A stretch of 64,000 nt of DNA from Candidatus Geocrenenecus dongiae (GCA_023267855.1 JALNLN010000001.1:87620-151619); one strand, 5' to 3'; counted from the first letter of the stretch, positions 48,505-62,518 are shown. The notes: a model not told the origin generated them from the letters alone. Program-made: numbers and translations.

Positions 48505-48614
48505 AAAATCATTTCACAGATCCCTGAAAGTATGGCCAAAAAATGGGAGAAGGATTATTGATACATTATTTTACGTAAAAGTTAAGAATGAGATTGCTCT
48601 TAAAAGCTGGCGAG

Positions 48615-48728
48615 ATGAGTGTAGAAGCTTTCATAGATATACTCTATAATTCTTTATTCTGGATCTCTCTACTAACCTTTATACTCATAGTAGGCTACAT
48701 AATTTACAGAGAGCTTGTAAAGAAATAA
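48615..48728 (+). CDS. Small single-TM protein (37 aa)
   Basis: ATG...TAA encoding MSVEAFIDILYNSLFWISLLTFILIVGYIIYRELVKK; below the ORF-track length cutoff. Confidence 0.5.
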   Translation: MSVEAFIDILYNSLFWISLLTFILIVGYIIYRELVKK

Positions 48729-48763
48729 ATCATATCTCGTAGACATTTATACAGAAGAAGATC

Positions 48764-50005
48764 ATGGTCTTCTTAACACAGAAAGATGCGAAATTTGTTG
48801 AAGCCGTCTTTAGAGAATACTACAATAAAAATGTAGATAAAGTATATACTCCAGAGAAGATTGATGAAAGAGAATTTGGATACTTTCCTTTCTCAGAGAA
48901 GATTATGGTTAGGCATTTATACTTCGATACGGAGGAGAAGCTTAAAGACTTCTTAAAGAAGGTTGTCCCCCTCCACGTTTATCATTCAGCGGCATTCTAT
49001 AGATATCCGAGCGCTCCCATGGAAGAGAAAGAATGGCTTGGAGCAGACCTCATATTTGATATAGATGCAGATCATCTGAGAACGAGATGTAGAAGAGAAC
49101 ACGACTTCAAGATCTGCCCAGAATGTCTAGACGTCTACGGTAGAGAATATGAGAGATGTATTAAATGTAACTCACAGCTTATAGAAGTTGAATGGGTTTG
49201 TGAACTATGTCATGAAGCTGCTAAAGAAGAAGTCTATAAACTCTTAGATTTCCTAGAAACAGATCTAGGATTCCAGAAGATAAAAATCTCTTTTTCAGGT
49301 AATAGAGGATACCACGTAGTAGTAACGGATGAGAATATAAGAGAACTGGGACAATTAGAGAGAAAAGAAATAGTGGATTATATCACGGGTACAGGCATAT
49401 TGTTTGAATATCTTGGCTTAAACATAGAATCTAAGAAGAAGATGAGGATCACTCGTAACTGGCCTGAAGTAACAGATCCAGGTTGGAGAAGTAGAATAGC
49501 CAAATCCATAGTAAAACTAGTCATAGGAGGAGAGCTTGAAGAAATTATAGAGCTTCCTGGAGAGAAGAAGATCATAGAAAAATATTCAGATATTCTTAGA
49601 GAGTTTTCTGAGAAGTGGTCTGAAGAAATAGTTTGGGATAGTATCCCAACGCCTCTTCTCAAGATTCTAGGTAAAGCAGCTTTAGAATATTCTTCTGCTA
49701 AGATAGATGTCGTCGTAACTTCAGACATACACAGATTGATAAGACTTGGAAATACTCTTAACGGGAAGTCAGGTTTAATTGCAAAGATAATCGATATAGA
49801 TGAGTTAGAAATTTTCGACCCATTCTATGATGCCGTAGCTCTGCCTATGGATAGAGAAGTTAAAATACGTGTAGTGAAGACACCTAGATTTAAGTTTTCT
49901 GGTATAGAGTTTCCTGAGTATAGAAATGAAGTAGTGAAGCTTCCTCTTCCCGTAGCTGTCTTATTGATATCTAAAAACATGGCTACGATCTCTAACGTAA
50001 GCTGA
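48764..50005 (+). CDS. priS: DNA primase small (catalytic) subunit
   Basis: EKEWLGADLIFDIDADHL catalytic Asp; zinc motif CRREHDFKICPEC; FSGNRGYHVVV. Confidence 0.95.
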   Translation: MVFLTQKDAKFVEAVFREYYNKNVDKVYTPEKIDEREFGYFPFSEKIMVRHLYFDTEEKLKDFLKKVVPLHVYHSAAFYRYPSAPMEEKEWLGADLIFDIDADHLRTRCRREHDFKICPECLDVYGREYERCIKCNSQLIEVEWVCELCHEAAKEEVYKLLDFLETDLGFQKIKISFSGNRGYHVVVTDENIRELGQLERKEIVDYITGTGILFEYLGLNIESKKKMRITRNWPEVTDPGWRSRIAKSIVKLVIGGELEEIIELPGEKKIIEKYSDILREFSEKWSEEIVWDSIPTPLLKILGKAALEYSSAKIDVVVTSDIHRLIRLGNTLNGKSGLIAKIIDIDELEIFDPFYDAVALPMDREVKIRVVKTPRFKFSGIEFPEYRNEVVKLPLPVAVLLISKNMATISNVS

Positions 50006-50053
50006 GAAAACTAGCTTAACTAGAATAATTTTATCTTAGCATAACTTTACATT

Positions 50054-50659
50054 ATGTTGGATATGTCTGGGGAAATCTCGGTCTACGAGCTGATACTAGA
50101 ATTGTGGAAGATTGAGAACTCTATAGAAGAACTTTCCAAGTTACCTGAAGATCTTGAAGATAAGCTTAGAGAATATTTTTCACAAGTTAAGAATTATCTG
50201 AGAGTTTCAGATAGGAAGACTTTGTCTGCAAGTCTTAAAGAAGCTGAACTTGAAGCTACAGCTAAGCTAGTCCAATCATTATTCGAGGTAAGATTGAAGA
50301 AGATACTGAAGGCGGTGGAGTCCGGAGTATATCCAGAAACCTTGTACAGTTTTGAGAAAATACTCTACTTCTCATTGTATAGATTGATAAGTGATTTTAA
50401 GAGAAATGTGGAAGCAATAATAACTACGGCCATGTATAGTAACTGGAAGGTTATAGAAACAGAGTTAGATGTAGTATGTTTTAATCAAGATATTCCACAG
50501 ATAGTTGGAGAAGATTTAAAGATGTATGGTCCGTTCAAGAAGGGCGATATAGCAGTCCTTCCTAAATCTAATGCTCAATCTCTAACCGTTAGAGGAGTTG
50601 CGAACAGAATACTAATAATGTCTCCAGTAGTAGAGAAGAAAACAGTTAGAGAAGATTAA
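50054..50659 (+). CDS. GINS complex subunit (Gins51/Sld5-like)
   Basis: Helical N-terminus plus C-terminal VVCFNQDIPQIVGEDLKMYGPFKKGDIAVLPKSNAQSLTVRGVANRI; adjacent to priS as often in archaea. Confidence 0.85.
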   Translation: MLDMSGEISVYELILELWKIENSIEELSKLPEDLEDKLREYFSQVKNYLRVSDRKTLSASLKEAELEATAKLVQSLFEVRLKKILKAVESGVYPETLYSFEKILYFSLYRLISDFKRNVEAIITTAMYSNWKVIETELDVVCFNQDIPQIVGEDLKMYGPFKKGDIAVLPKSNAQSLTVRGVANRILIMSPVVEKKTVRED

Positions 50660-50743
50660 TCATCGAAGATTTTCTAAATCTAGGTATAGTTGGCTTAAAC
50701 TTAAATTATAGATCTATAAATAGTCTGTTAGAAAGAGGTTAAG

Positions 50744-51187
50744 TTGGACGAGAAATATCTCCTCCTATTATTAGTAGATTCTAGTGATGTGTTAAGTTTA
50801 GGTAAGAAAGCTGTAAAGATAGCTTCAGTTAAAGGTCTCGGATTAGTGGTCATGTACATATCTAGAGAGAAGATCATAGAAAAGATGATCCCACCGAGCA
50901 TAAGGAGGGGGGTAGTGGATAGATCAACACTACTATATACATTTACTGAGAAAGTGTTTAGAGAAGAGTTGGTGAGAGTATCTCAGATGATCGAGGAACT
51001 CTTACCGATAGTGTATGAGAAGAAGATTAAACTGAAGACTATAATCGAGTTTAAAGATCCGGCAACATACATAAAGAAGAGAAGGAATGTATTCGAAATG
51101 GTAGTAACAGGATACGTGAGAGAAGAATATAGAAAATTATTAGAAGATATTCAGAAGAAGATCGGGATGCCTATACTAACCTTATGA
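50744..51187 (+). CDS. Hypothetical, universal-stress-protein-like fold possible
   Basis: LLLLLVDSSDVLSLGKKAVKIASVKGLGLVVMYIS. Confidence 0.5.
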   Translation: MDEKYLLLLLVDSSDVLSLGKKAVKIASVKGLGLVVMYISREKIIEKMIPPSIRRGVVDRSTLLYTFTEKVFREELVRVSQMIEELLPIVYEKKIKLKTIIEFKDPATYIKKRRNVFEMVVTGYVREEYRKLLEDIQKKIGMPILTL

Positions 51188-51207
51188 ATATAATAGGATG
51201 AAATAGA

Positions 51208-54064
<2,857 letters not shown>

Positions 54065-54094
54065 AAGAGACCTAAATATCTTTTGCTAACTCAC

Positions 54095-54400
54095 TCAGTC
54101 TGCAGTTGGAGAATCTTCATAAGCAACATCATCAGGTGCAAATTCATAATGCATAAACTCTAGTCTATGTTTTTCCAGTTCTTCAAGACTATAGATAGGC
54201 TTCATACATTCCGCACAGTATAGGAAACCTCTCTCAGAAAATACTTCTCTCAATTTATCCCAGTTCTTTTCTAGGAAGGATTTACAAACTTCTTTGGTCA
54301 GAGAGATTACTTGCTGTTTAACTAGACATACAGCGATATGAGGATAGTTTGGATGGAAGCTAAAATTACAACATCTGATACAGCCTACATAATCCTTCAT
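54095..54400 (-). CDS. Small Cys-rich (putative zinc-binding) protein
   Basis: CIRCCNF...CLVK...CAECMKPIYSLEELEKHRLEF. Confidence 0.55.
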   Translation of the reverse strand: MKDYVGCIRCCNFSFHPNYPHIAVCLVKQQVISLTKEVCKSFLEKNWDKLREVFSERGFLYCAECMKPIYSLEELEKHRLEFMHYEFAPDDVAYEDSPTAD

Positions 54401-54488
54401 GATCTCACATTAATCTAGATCAAGCTAGTTAAAAATTTTAATTGGGAGATTGAATTGGGGAAATAAGGAGGATAGAGATTCTTACCTA

Positions 54489-55427
54489 CTATTCTATCTT
54501 CTCGATAACTATAGGTATTTCAAGTTCGATTCTTCTATTATCTCTAATTAATGTTAAATTAACCTTCCCCGATTCAATTGATTCTTCAATTATTCTTCTC
54601 AATTCATTTACATTTTTTAATTTACGTGATTCTGCGTGGGTGATTATGTCTCCTTCCTGTAAACCATAGATATCTGCTGGGCTACCTCTTAAAACCCTTA
54701 AAACTATCAATCCTTCTGTTACAGGTAATCCATAGTATCTAGCCATCTGCTCGTTTACTGGTGTCGTTATAACACCTATATAGGCTCTAACTGGTTTACC
54801 GTATCTATATATCATTTCTATAAAACGTTTCACAGTATTTATAGGTATAGCGAAACCTATACCTTGAGCAAAAGGTATAATGGCCGTTGTTACACCAATA
54901 ACTTCTCCTTCAACATTTACTAATGGTCCACCACTATTACCAGGATTTATTGCAGCATCTGTTTGTATAAGATCTTCAAGTATGATTCCTTCTCCTTCTA
55001 TAGTTCTCCCTAAGGCGCTGACTACGCCTAAACTTACATTTGGTCCTAGTAATCCGAGAGGACTACCTATAGCTATGACGATCTCTCCTACTCGAACTTT
55101 ATCTGAATCACCTAATCTAACTGGTTTAAATCTACCATGCTCAACTTTTATTAAAGCAATATCTCTAGAAGGATCTAGAACCTTGATATGAGCTTCAACT
55201 ATACGTTCTTTTAAGAATAGCTTGATAGATTCTGCCCGATAAACAACGTGACTATTAGTTACAAAGTAACCATCTTCAGAAATAGCGAAAGCAGATCCAA
55301 CACCTCTCACGGGAACAGGTCTCAAGAAAGAATCAATAGATAAAGTCGTCGTTATAACACTTGCCACACTTTCAGAAATCTCTTCAACAATTCTAGAAAT
55401 CTCATTAGATAAACTTCTAATAGACAT
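54489..55427 (-). CDS. HtrA-like serine protease (S1C) with PDZ, no N-terminal TM
   Basis: VTNSHVVYRA / DPSRDIALIKV / NPGNSGGPLVN; PDZ GSPADIYGLQEGDIITH. Confidence 0.93.
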   Translation of the reverse strand: MSIRSLSNEISRIVEEISESVASVITTTLSIDSFLRPVPVRGVGSAFAISEDGYFVTNSHVVYRAESIKLFLKERIVEAHIKVLDPSRDIALIKVEHGRFKPVRLGDSDKVRVGEIVIAIGSPLGLLGPNVSLGVVSALGRTIEGEGIILEDLIQTDAAINPGNSGGPLVNVEGEVIGVTTAIIPFAQGIGFAIPINTVKRFIEMIYRYGKPVRAYIGVITTPVNEQMARYYGLPVTEGLIVLRVLRGSPADIYGLQEGDIITHAESRKLKNVNELRRIIEESIESGKVNLTLIRDNRRIELEIPIVIEKIE

Positions 55428-55527
55428 ACCGAATTACCATAGAGAAACTTATCTCTTTTAAAATAATAAGATTTCCTAATGTTAAGTTTATGTTAACTTT
55501 TTCTTGAATTTTAGAGTCTTCAAATTT

Positions 55528-56064
55528 CTACCTAGTTTTCTTGAATATAATTCTTACATGTTCGTTCTGGAATTCCATGCTTACAATAGAGACATTCTTT
55601 TTCTCTGCTTTTTCTAAAATATTTCTATACCATTCTCCTTCATTTCTAATGAGTACTATAAGGCATTCTCCTCTTTGAAGACATGATAAATATCTTCTCA
55701 ATAAAATTATAGCGTATTGGTTAGATACTTTTGTAAGATTTAGAAAACTTAGACCATCTTTTAAATCAACATTATTACATCCACAATCTCTCAGTATATC
55801 AATTATAGCTTCTAAACGATGTTTTAAGATGTATTTGTTCTTTGGTCTTCCTAATCCTCCACTCTTCTCTCTAAAACAATTAACCCACCCGTTTTTCTGC
55901 AACAACCTCATAACTATGTAGAGTGATTTAAAAGAACAGCCTACATTTTTAGAAATTTCATATATTGTTGCTCCATCTGGTTTTCCACTAAGATATTTTA
56001 AAACTTTGAATTCTAATCTCGAGAATATTGGAGGAATACTTTGAGCTTCCTCGAGAATACTCAT
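55528..56064 (-). CDS. Winged-helix transcription regulator
   Basis: FKVLKYLSGKPDGATIYEISKNVGCSFKSLYIVMRLLQKNGWVNC. Confidence 0.65.
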   Translation of the reverse strand: MSILEEAQSIPPIFSRLEFKVLKYLSGKPDGATIYEISKNVGCSFKSLYIVMRLLQKNGWVNCFREKSGGLGRPKNKYILKHRLEAIIDILRDCGCNNVDLKDGLSFLNLTKVSNQYAIILLRRYLSCLQRGECLIVLIRNEGEWYRNILEKAEKKNVSIVSMEFQNEHVRIIFKKTR

Positions 56065-56193
56065 ACTATTCTAATTTACTTTCACAGTAGTATAAGAATG
56101 TTTAAGATGTATAAAGAGATATATTTTATACCTTGATAGATATATAGAATTAAAGATAGGTTTTCCCGGGGTATAAAAAGTATATTGGAGTGA

Positions 56194-58422
56194 TTAGAGA
56201 ATTCCTTGAAGGATCCATAAGAAGTAGAGTGGTATGAAGACTAGGGAGATTGTGTTTAATAGTTTTATCAATATGTGTAGAGATGGACCAACGGTATCTT
56301 TTAATGGGTCTCCAACTGTATCTCCAACGACAGCTGCTTGATGGGCTGCTGAACGTTTCCCACCTAGATTTCCAGCTTCTATGAATTTCTTTGCATTATC
56401 CCATGTGGCTCCTCCCCACATCATCATTATAGCTAAAGGTATAGTAGAAGCCGTGGCTCCGATAACCAGTGCTCCTACTCCAGCTCCACCAAATAGTAAT
56501 CCTATTATGAGAGGTGTTATTATTATTACCAAGCTTGGTCCAATCATACTCTTTAATGCGTATTGAGTACTTATAGCCACAGCTCTATAGTAATCTGGCT
56601 TAGTAGCTCCATCTAATAATCCAGGAATCTCTCTGAACTGTCTTCTAACTTCTTCAACCATTTGGAATGCAGCTTTAGATACTGCTTTCAAAGCTATCCC
56701 TGAGAATAAGTATGGTAAAAGAGCGCCTACTAATACCGCGATAATTATATCTGGTTTAAGAAGTATTATATAGTCTATGAATTCTTTCATGTATTGGAGT
56801 AGGATTTTTGTGTTTAGTTCTAGGATTCCTGTCTGTCTAGCTACATAGTCTTGTATAAATGCTTGGAATAATAGGAGCGTTGCTATTGTTGCTGAGGCCA
56901 TGGCATAACCTTTTGTTAAAGCTTTAGTTGTATTTCCAACGGCGTCTAATGGGTCTATATTCTTTCTAACAGATTCTTCTAATCCAGCCATCTCAGCTAT
57001 CCCTCCAGCATTATCAGCTATTGGTCCAGCTCCATCAAGAGTCATAATAGTTCCAGCTAGAGAAAGCATACCTCTAGTAGCTAAAGCTGTTCCAAAAACT
57101 CCTTTAATGAAATCTGTCAGCCACCCTCCTTCAAGTCCTGGTAGAGGCATTGTTTTTCCAGCGTAGAAAGCTATACCTAAAGCTATGGCTATGATTATTA
57201 TCGGTTCTGCAACAGCTCTCATACCTACAGATAAGCCTGCGAGTATGTTTATTGCAGGACCGCTTTGTGAAGATTGGGCTACTTCTTGTACTAACTTAGA
57301 CTTGGTTCCAGTATACCTGTTTGTTGATAGGACTACGAGCGTAGCTCCAATTATACCTGCGGCTCCAGCTGCTAACATGTTGAGCCACTGGAGGGGGAAT
57401 AAGGCATAGACGACTAGAGCGTAGGTTAAGATCGAGATTATGGCGGAGATAACGATTCCGAAAGCAAATGGTTCAAATGGTTCTTTGAATCTACGGTATG
57501 AGAGTATTCCAAGTACTCCTGAAATTGTTGAGATTACTCCTACAGCTCCTATAGCTAGAGGGAGCACTATGAAGAGTGGTTGATCTGTTAATACATAGAG
57601 CACCCATCCTATAATCATGCCTCCGAGAGTTTCAGCAGTAACAGATTCAAATATGTCTGCACCTCTACCTGCACAATCTCCAACATTATCTCCAACTTGA
57701 TCAGCTATGACTGCTGGATTTCTAGGATCATCTTCAGGTATTCCTGCTTCTATCTTTCCAACTAGATCTGCTCCTATATCTGCAGCTTTCGTATATATTC
57801 CTCCACCAAGCTGTGCAAATAAAGCTGATAAACTTGCTCCGAAAGCGAATCCCGCTATAGCGTCGAGAACCATGCGGTACTCTACTTCTTGAGGTAACCC
57901 TCCAGAGATTAAACTAAACACTACGAATAGTATTGATAATCCTAGTAAGCTTAAACTGTATACTGAGAATCCTAAGACACCTCCACCTAAGACAGCTACT
58001 TTAAGAGCTTCTAGACTATTTTTCTTACCTGCTTCTGTTACTCTAACATTTGTACGAGTTGATGCATCCATGCTGAAGAAAGCTGCAGCTACAGATGAAG
58101 CTCCACCAACAATTACCGATAGGCCTGTAAGTAATGATTCTTTTAAAGCAATATCTGAAGGGATCTTCATCATTGAAGTATAGATAACATAAATCATTAT
58201 AGTTATGATTATGGCCAGAATTGCTGTGAATGAGAGTATAGTTTTTATTTGTTTACTCATGTATGCTTTAGCACCTTCTCTAATAGCTCTCCAGACTTCA
58301 ATCATTTTAGGAGAACCTACTGGATACTTCTGGACAACATAGTATAGAATGATAGCGGCGAGAACTCCGAGAACCCCTGAAATAACAGCCAGTACAGATA
58401 TATTGAATACTTCTACATGCAT
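56194..58422 (-). CDS. hppA: Membrane-bound H+-translocating pyrophosphatase, K+-independent type
   Basis: GGGIYTKAADIGADLVGKIEAGIPEDDPRNPAVIADQVGDNVGDCAGRGADIFES; GNTTKALTKGYA (Lys after GNTT marks K+-independent members). Confidence 0.96.
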   Translation of the reverse strand: MHVEVFNISVLAVISGVLGVLAAIILYYVVQKYPVGSPKMIEVWRAIREGAKAYMSKQIKTILSFTAILAIIITIMIYVIYTSMMKIPSDIALKESLLTGLSVIVGGASSVAAAFFSMDASTRTNVRVTEAGKKNSLEALKVAVLGGGVLGFSVYSLSLLGLSILFVVFSLISGGLPQEVEYRMVLDAIAGFAFGASLSALFAQLGGGIYTKAADIGADLVGKIEAGIPEDDPRNPAVIADQVGDNVGDCAGRGADIFESVTAETLGGMIIGWVLYVLTDQPLFIVLPLAIGAVGVISTISGVLGILSYRRFKEPFEPFAFGIVISAIISILTYALVVYALFPLQWLNMLAAGAAGIIGATLVVLSTNRYTGTKSKLVQEVAQSSQSGPAINILAGLSVGMRAVAEPIIIIAIALGIAFYAGKTMPLPGLEGGWLTDFIKGVFGTALATRGMLSLAGTIMTLDGAGPIADNAGGIAEMAGLEESVRKNIDPLDAVGNTTKALTKGYAMASATIATLLLFQAFIQDYVARQTGILELNTKILLQYMKEFIDYIILLKPDIIIAVLVGALLPYLFSGIALKAVSKAAFQMVEEVRRQFREIPGLLDGATKPDYYRAVAISTQYALKSMIGPSLVIIITPLIIGLLFGGAGVGALVIGATASTIPLAIMMMWGGATWDNAKKFIEAGNLGGKRSAAHQAAVVGDTVGDPLKDTVGPSLHILIKLLNTISLVFIPLYFLWILQGIL

Positions 58423-58573
58423 TTTCTACACACCTTCCAAAAATTCCTATTTATATGGAATATAAAAACGTACATAAAGAGAAAACATAAATTGAGAAAA
58501 GTCTTCTTATATATTCCACTTTCTTTTAAAGATATTAGCTAGAATATCCAACTATTCTTATAGAGATTAGTTA

Positions 58574-59698
58574 ATGAGGTTATCTGGTGTAGCTGATCTT
58601 CCACTACATGAAGGACATGTTCCACAATGGCTTATGAAGAAGATGAAGTTTCTATCATCAAGTATTGTTAAAGTTATGGTTGAAGAACTTGGTGTACTAG
58701 AAGTATTGAGGAGACTGGCTGATCCATACTGGTTTCAAGCATTCGGATGTGTCTTGGGTTTTGATTGGCATTCTAGCGGTCTTACAACTGTTGTTACTGG
58801 AGCTCTTAGAGAAGCTGTAAGATTAGAAACACATGGAATAGGCGTAGTTGGGGGGAAAAGCATAATGGCTTTAAGAGTTCCCGAAATGATTAAACAAATG
58901 AACTTAGAAGATGATTTGAAATCCAAGTTAATTAGGATCAGCAAGCTCTCTGCTAAAGTTGATAATGCTGTTCTACAAGACGGATACAACATATACCACC
59001 ACGTCATAGTGTTCACGGAGAAAGGTAACTGGACAGTAATCCAGCAGGGAATGAATTTAGAGAACAAGTATGCGAGAAGGTATCACTGGTTTGGGGAGAA
59101 TGTCTCAAGTTTTGTTGAAGAACCTCACAGCGGTATCGCTGGAGATAGAAAAGAAGAAATGGTTCTCAACATGGTATCTAAGAAGAGTAGTGAAGCTAGG
59201 AAAGCTTCTGTAGACCTAGCTTCAGAGAAACCATCTAGATTAGCTAGACTAGTAAATCTTACATTAAACAAACAAGAAACATTAACTAGATGGATTGAGA
59301 GAGAAGAAGAGACGGTGAAGATTCCAGCATACCTATGTATGCCGTTAAAGATAAACTGGAATGCATTAAAGAAGGCTTACGATCTAAAACCAAGCAACTA
59401 TGAAGAATTAATACAGATAGAAGGTATGGGACCAGCAACTCTGAGAGCACTAGCATTAATCTCTACATTGATTTATGGTGTTGAGATAGATTGGAGAGAT
59501 CCAGTTAAATTTACTTTTGCGCATGGTGGTAAAGATGGGGTACCGTACCCAGTATCGAGAAAAAGAATGGAAGAATCTATCAAATTTTTAACATCAATTC
59601 TAGAATCTGCAGAGATAGAAAGAGAAGAAAAACTCAAAGCACTTAGAAGATTATACAATCTAGAGAAGAATTCTTATGGGGAAGATCAAGATATCTAG
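58574..59698 (+). CDS. DUF763 family protein
   Basis: ADLPLHEGHVPQWLMKKMKFLSSSIVKVMVEELG...FQAFGCVLGFDWHSSGLTTVVTGALREA. Confidence 0.92.
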   Translation: MRLSGVADLPLHEGHVPQWLMKKMKFLSSSIVKVMVEELGVLEVLRRLADPYWFQAFGCVLGFDWHSSGLTTVVTGALREAVRLETHGIGVVGGKSIMALRVPEMIKQMNLEDDLKSKLIRISKLSAKVDNAVLQDGYNIYHHVIVFTEKGNWTVIQQGMNLENKYARRYHWFGENVSSFVEEPHSGIAGDRKEEMVLNMVSKKSSEARKASVDLASEKPSRLARLVNLTLNKQETLTRWIEREEETVKIPAYLCMPLKINWNALKKAYDLKPSNYEELIQIEGMGPATLRALALISTLIYGVEIDWRDPVKFTFAHGGKDGVPYPVSRKRMEESIKFLTSILESAEIEREEKLKALRRLYNLEKNSYGEDQDI

Positions 59699-59724
59699 AA
59701 TAAAAATTTGTATTATTTTTAGGT

Positions 59725-60219
59725 TTAAAACTTGTAGCCGATCTTTCTAAGGAACTCTCTCCTCTTCTTTATATCTTCTTCTGTCTCTATACCCTTCGAT
59801 TTGTATCCATCTATTACCGCTACAACACCTCTTCCCTGAGATGTTTCTACGACTACTACTTGTAGAGGGTTTGCCGTTGCTGCAAGTATTGTACATACTT
59901 CTGGCACATCTTTAATTCTCTGCATTATGTTTATCGGGTACATTCCCTTCATGAATATTATGAACGTATGTCCACAACCTATCTTCAAGAGCGTTTCAGC
60001 TGCAAGCTTCTTTAATTCTTCGTCTGTCCCCTCATATCTAATGAGGCATGGTCCACTAGCTTCTGCAAAAGCTATCCCAAATTTCGCTCCTGGAACCGTG
60101 TTGACTATGGCTTCGTAGAGATCTTCAACTGTTTTTATGAAGTGGCTTATCCCGAATATGACATTGCATCCTTCCGGAATCTTTACATCAATTATCTCAA
60201 ACTTCATTTCACTACTCAT
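59725..60219 (-). CDS. Adenosine-specific kinase family (DUF355)
   Basis: [78 protein letters not shown]. Confidence 0.92.
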   Translation of the reverse strand: MSSEMKFEIIDVKIPEGCNVIFGISHFIKTVEDLYEAIVNTVPGAKFGIAFAEASGPCLIRYEGTDEELKKLAAETLLKIGCGHTFIIFMKGMYPINIMQRIKDVPEVCTILAATANPLQVVVVETSQGRGVVAVIDGYKSKGIETEEDIKKRREFLRKIGYKF

Positions 60220-60288
60220 ATCAAGAGTAGAAATATCTAGGGTACTCGATAAATCTTACTTTTACGCAAGTGGCCCCTAATATCTAAA

Positions 60289-61359
60289 CTAGAATTCTCT
60301 TGTTATTAGGAAGTCTGCTAAAGCTTTAAGCTTCTTTTTTGCGTGAGAATCTTCTACGACTTTATCCAATTCCACCCATGCATCTCTAACAAGATTTACG
60401 CAGAGTTTCCTAGAATACTCTACTGCATCGGTTTCTTTTATCAATGATATGGCTTCTTCTATCAACTTTCTATCACTTGTTCTCTGATTCAATATGTATT
60501 CAAGTCTTTCAGCTTTCTCTTTTGGAAGTCTTCTAACTGCTCTTACAACTAGAAGTGTTCTCTTCCCTTCTTTTATATCTCCACCTATCTCTTTTCCATA
60601 TTTTGATTCTTCTCCAATTATGTTTAGTATATCGTCTTGTATCTGGAATGCTACCGCTAGAGATTCTGAGAATCTTGAGAATGCTTCTTCAATATGTTTT
60701 GGAGCGTTGGCCATTATTGTAGCTATCTTTGTAGAGAATCTCGCTAAGGCCCCTGTCTTAAACAAGGTCATCTGCATGTATTGTTCTTCTGTTATTTCTT
60801 TAACTAAACCTCTATGCCAAGCTATATCCATCGCCTGCCCCATGCTGAGTTCAACCATAGTCTTAACATATTCTTCAAGTATCCTTAATCGTTTTTCTCT
60901 ATCTATAGAGATTTCCCGGAGTATTAGTAGAGGTAGGAAGTACATTGTATTCCCCATGTTTATTGCTACATCTACGCCGTATATCTTGTGGATACATGGC
61001 TTTCCTCTTCTAAAATCACCTTCATCTTCAACATCATCTACAACCAGTGTCCCATTATGTATAACTTCAGGAATAATTGTAAGTGGGAGAATTTCTTCTA
61101 CATTTCCTCCGAGACACTCGTAGACGAGAAGAGTTAATACTGGTCTCCATCTCTTACCACCTCTATCCATTAAATCCCAGAAAGGTTCTAGCACAGTTTT
61201 GGTTATAGAGACTGGCTCATACCTGTATCTAGGGGGTCCAAGTAGTTTTGAGAGATATTCTTCATCACCCTTTCTCTCAATAAAATCTTCTATCTGTTTC
61301 GTAACTCTACGTCCATAGTCTTCTAGAACTTCAAGTATATCTATATCTTGACCACACAT
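60289..61359 (-). CDS. Polyprenyl (geranylgeranyl) diphosphate synthase
   Basis: GGKRWRPVLTLLVYE; first Asp-rich motif DDVEDEGDFRRGKP; second motif QIQDDILNI. Confidence 0.93.
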   Translation of the reverse strand: MCGQDIDILEVLEDYGRRVTKQIEDFIERKGDEEYLSKLLGPPRYRYEPVSITKTVLEPFWDLMDRGGKRWRPVLTLLVYECLGGNVEEILPLTIIPEVIHNGTLVVDDVEDEGDFRRGKPCIHKIYGVDVAINMGNTMYFLPLLILREISIDREKRLRILEEYVKTMVELSMGQAMDIAWHRGLVKEITEEQYMQMTLFKTGALARFSTKIATIMANAPKHIEEAFSRFSESLAVAFQIQDDILNIIGEESKYGKEIGGDIKEGKRTLLVVRAVRRLPKEKAERLEYILNQRTSDRKLIEEAISLIKETDAVEYSRKLCVNLVRDAWVELDKVVEDSHAKKKLKALADFLITREF

Positions 61360-61411
61360 CTTCAGATATTAAACGATGCTCTAAATTAAATAGTTTCTAC
61401 AATGGTCTCCA

Positions 61412-62185
61412 TCATATTTTAAGAAAACTTTCTCTCAGGAATCTGGATAGAGTTTCATTTTCTTTCTCTACATCTTTGTTTAGCTGAGTTTTAGCCTTAA
61501 TGTAGTCAATAAACTTCATATCTTTTCCTGTGTATTTCTTTACGTAGTTCTCTAGTTCCATGTGTTTCTCTAGTTTCTCGAGGAATGTCCGCAGTTCTTC
61601 TTCACTTGCTTCTCTATATACATCTTCGTGGAGAACTATTTCTAGTGGTAGTCTAGGTCTTAGTGGTGGAGATTCATTCCTAACACCTATACATAGTAGA
61701 GCTATTGGAATAACACCTCTCGGGAGTTGGAACATTTCTGAGATTGTTGGTGCGTAGAGTAGGGGGCAGTCTATTATCACGGATCCAAGCCCAAGAGATT
61801 CAGCAGCAATTACAATATTTTCTACTGCTAGAGCAGTCTCAAATATACTCATCACAGTCTCTACTGGATGTTTATCAGAGGAGAGAACATGACGGTGACC
61901 AAGCATATCAAGCATCTTCTTTACTCTCTTAAGATCGCAGCAAACCAGTAAGATTATCGAAGCATTTTTAACAGCACTACTACCGCATATTTCGTATAGC
62001 TTAGTTCTCTTCTCTTCACTCTTCACCCAAATAAACGTGTACGCCTGCATATATACTGGAGCTCGTTCTGCAACTTCTACCAAAAGCTTTACAAATTCTT
62101 CTGGAATCTCTACGGGCTTAAATATCCTTATACTCCTTCTAGATCTAAGAAGATTTATAACACTTCTCGATTTAGCAAAAACCAA
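61412..62185 (-). CDS. Nitroreductase family protein
   Basis: NLLRSRRSIRIFKPVEIPEEFVKLLVEVAERAP; NIVIAAESLGLGSVIID. Confidence 0.9.
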   Translation of the reverse strand: MVFAKSRSVINLLRSRRSIRIFKPVEIPEEFVKLLVEVAERAPVYMQAYTFIWVKSEEKRTKLYEICGSSAVKNASIILLVCCDLKRVKKMLDMLGHRHVLSSDKHPVETVMSIFETALAVENIVIAAESLGLGSVIIDCPLLYAPTISEMFQLPRGVIPIALLCIGVRNESPPLRPRLPLEIVLHEDVYREASEEELRTFLEKLEKHMELENYVKKYTGKDMKFIDYIKAKTQLNKDVEKENETLSRFLRESFLKI

Positions 62186-62328
62186 ATCAGCACCACCGAT
62201 GAATACACTTACTTACAAAATAGATCAATAACCAAAAAATAAATTTTGAAATAAGATAGAGCAAGCAGACTATCTTAAAAATAAAGTTAATAACTAACTC
62301 AAGATAGATAAGAAGTAGAGGGAACTAA

Positions 62329-62401
62329 GCCCGGGTGGCCGAGTGGTTTAGGCGGCGGCCTGCAGAGCCGCTAAACGGGGGTTCAAATCCCTCCCCGGGC
62401 T
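62329..62401 (+). tRNA. tRNA-Cys (anticodon GCA)
   Basis: Acceptor gcccggg/cccgggc; anticodon arm gcggc-ctgcaga-gccgc; T arm ggggg-ttcaaat-ccctc; followed by a T-run. Confidence 0.95.
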
Positions 62402-62518
62402 TTTTCAAATTCTATTCTTAAAATTTTCAAAACTATTTGTCCAGTTTCTTCTTATGTAGAGGGTTGGAGAATAGTGTTTGGTTTGATATGCTAGTGGAGG
62501 TGCTGGTTTATGGATTAG

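Noticed and set aside
54489-55427. Second HtrA as an unusual duplication
   Set aside because: Two S1C paralogues (one anchored, one soluble) are common; both triads look intact.
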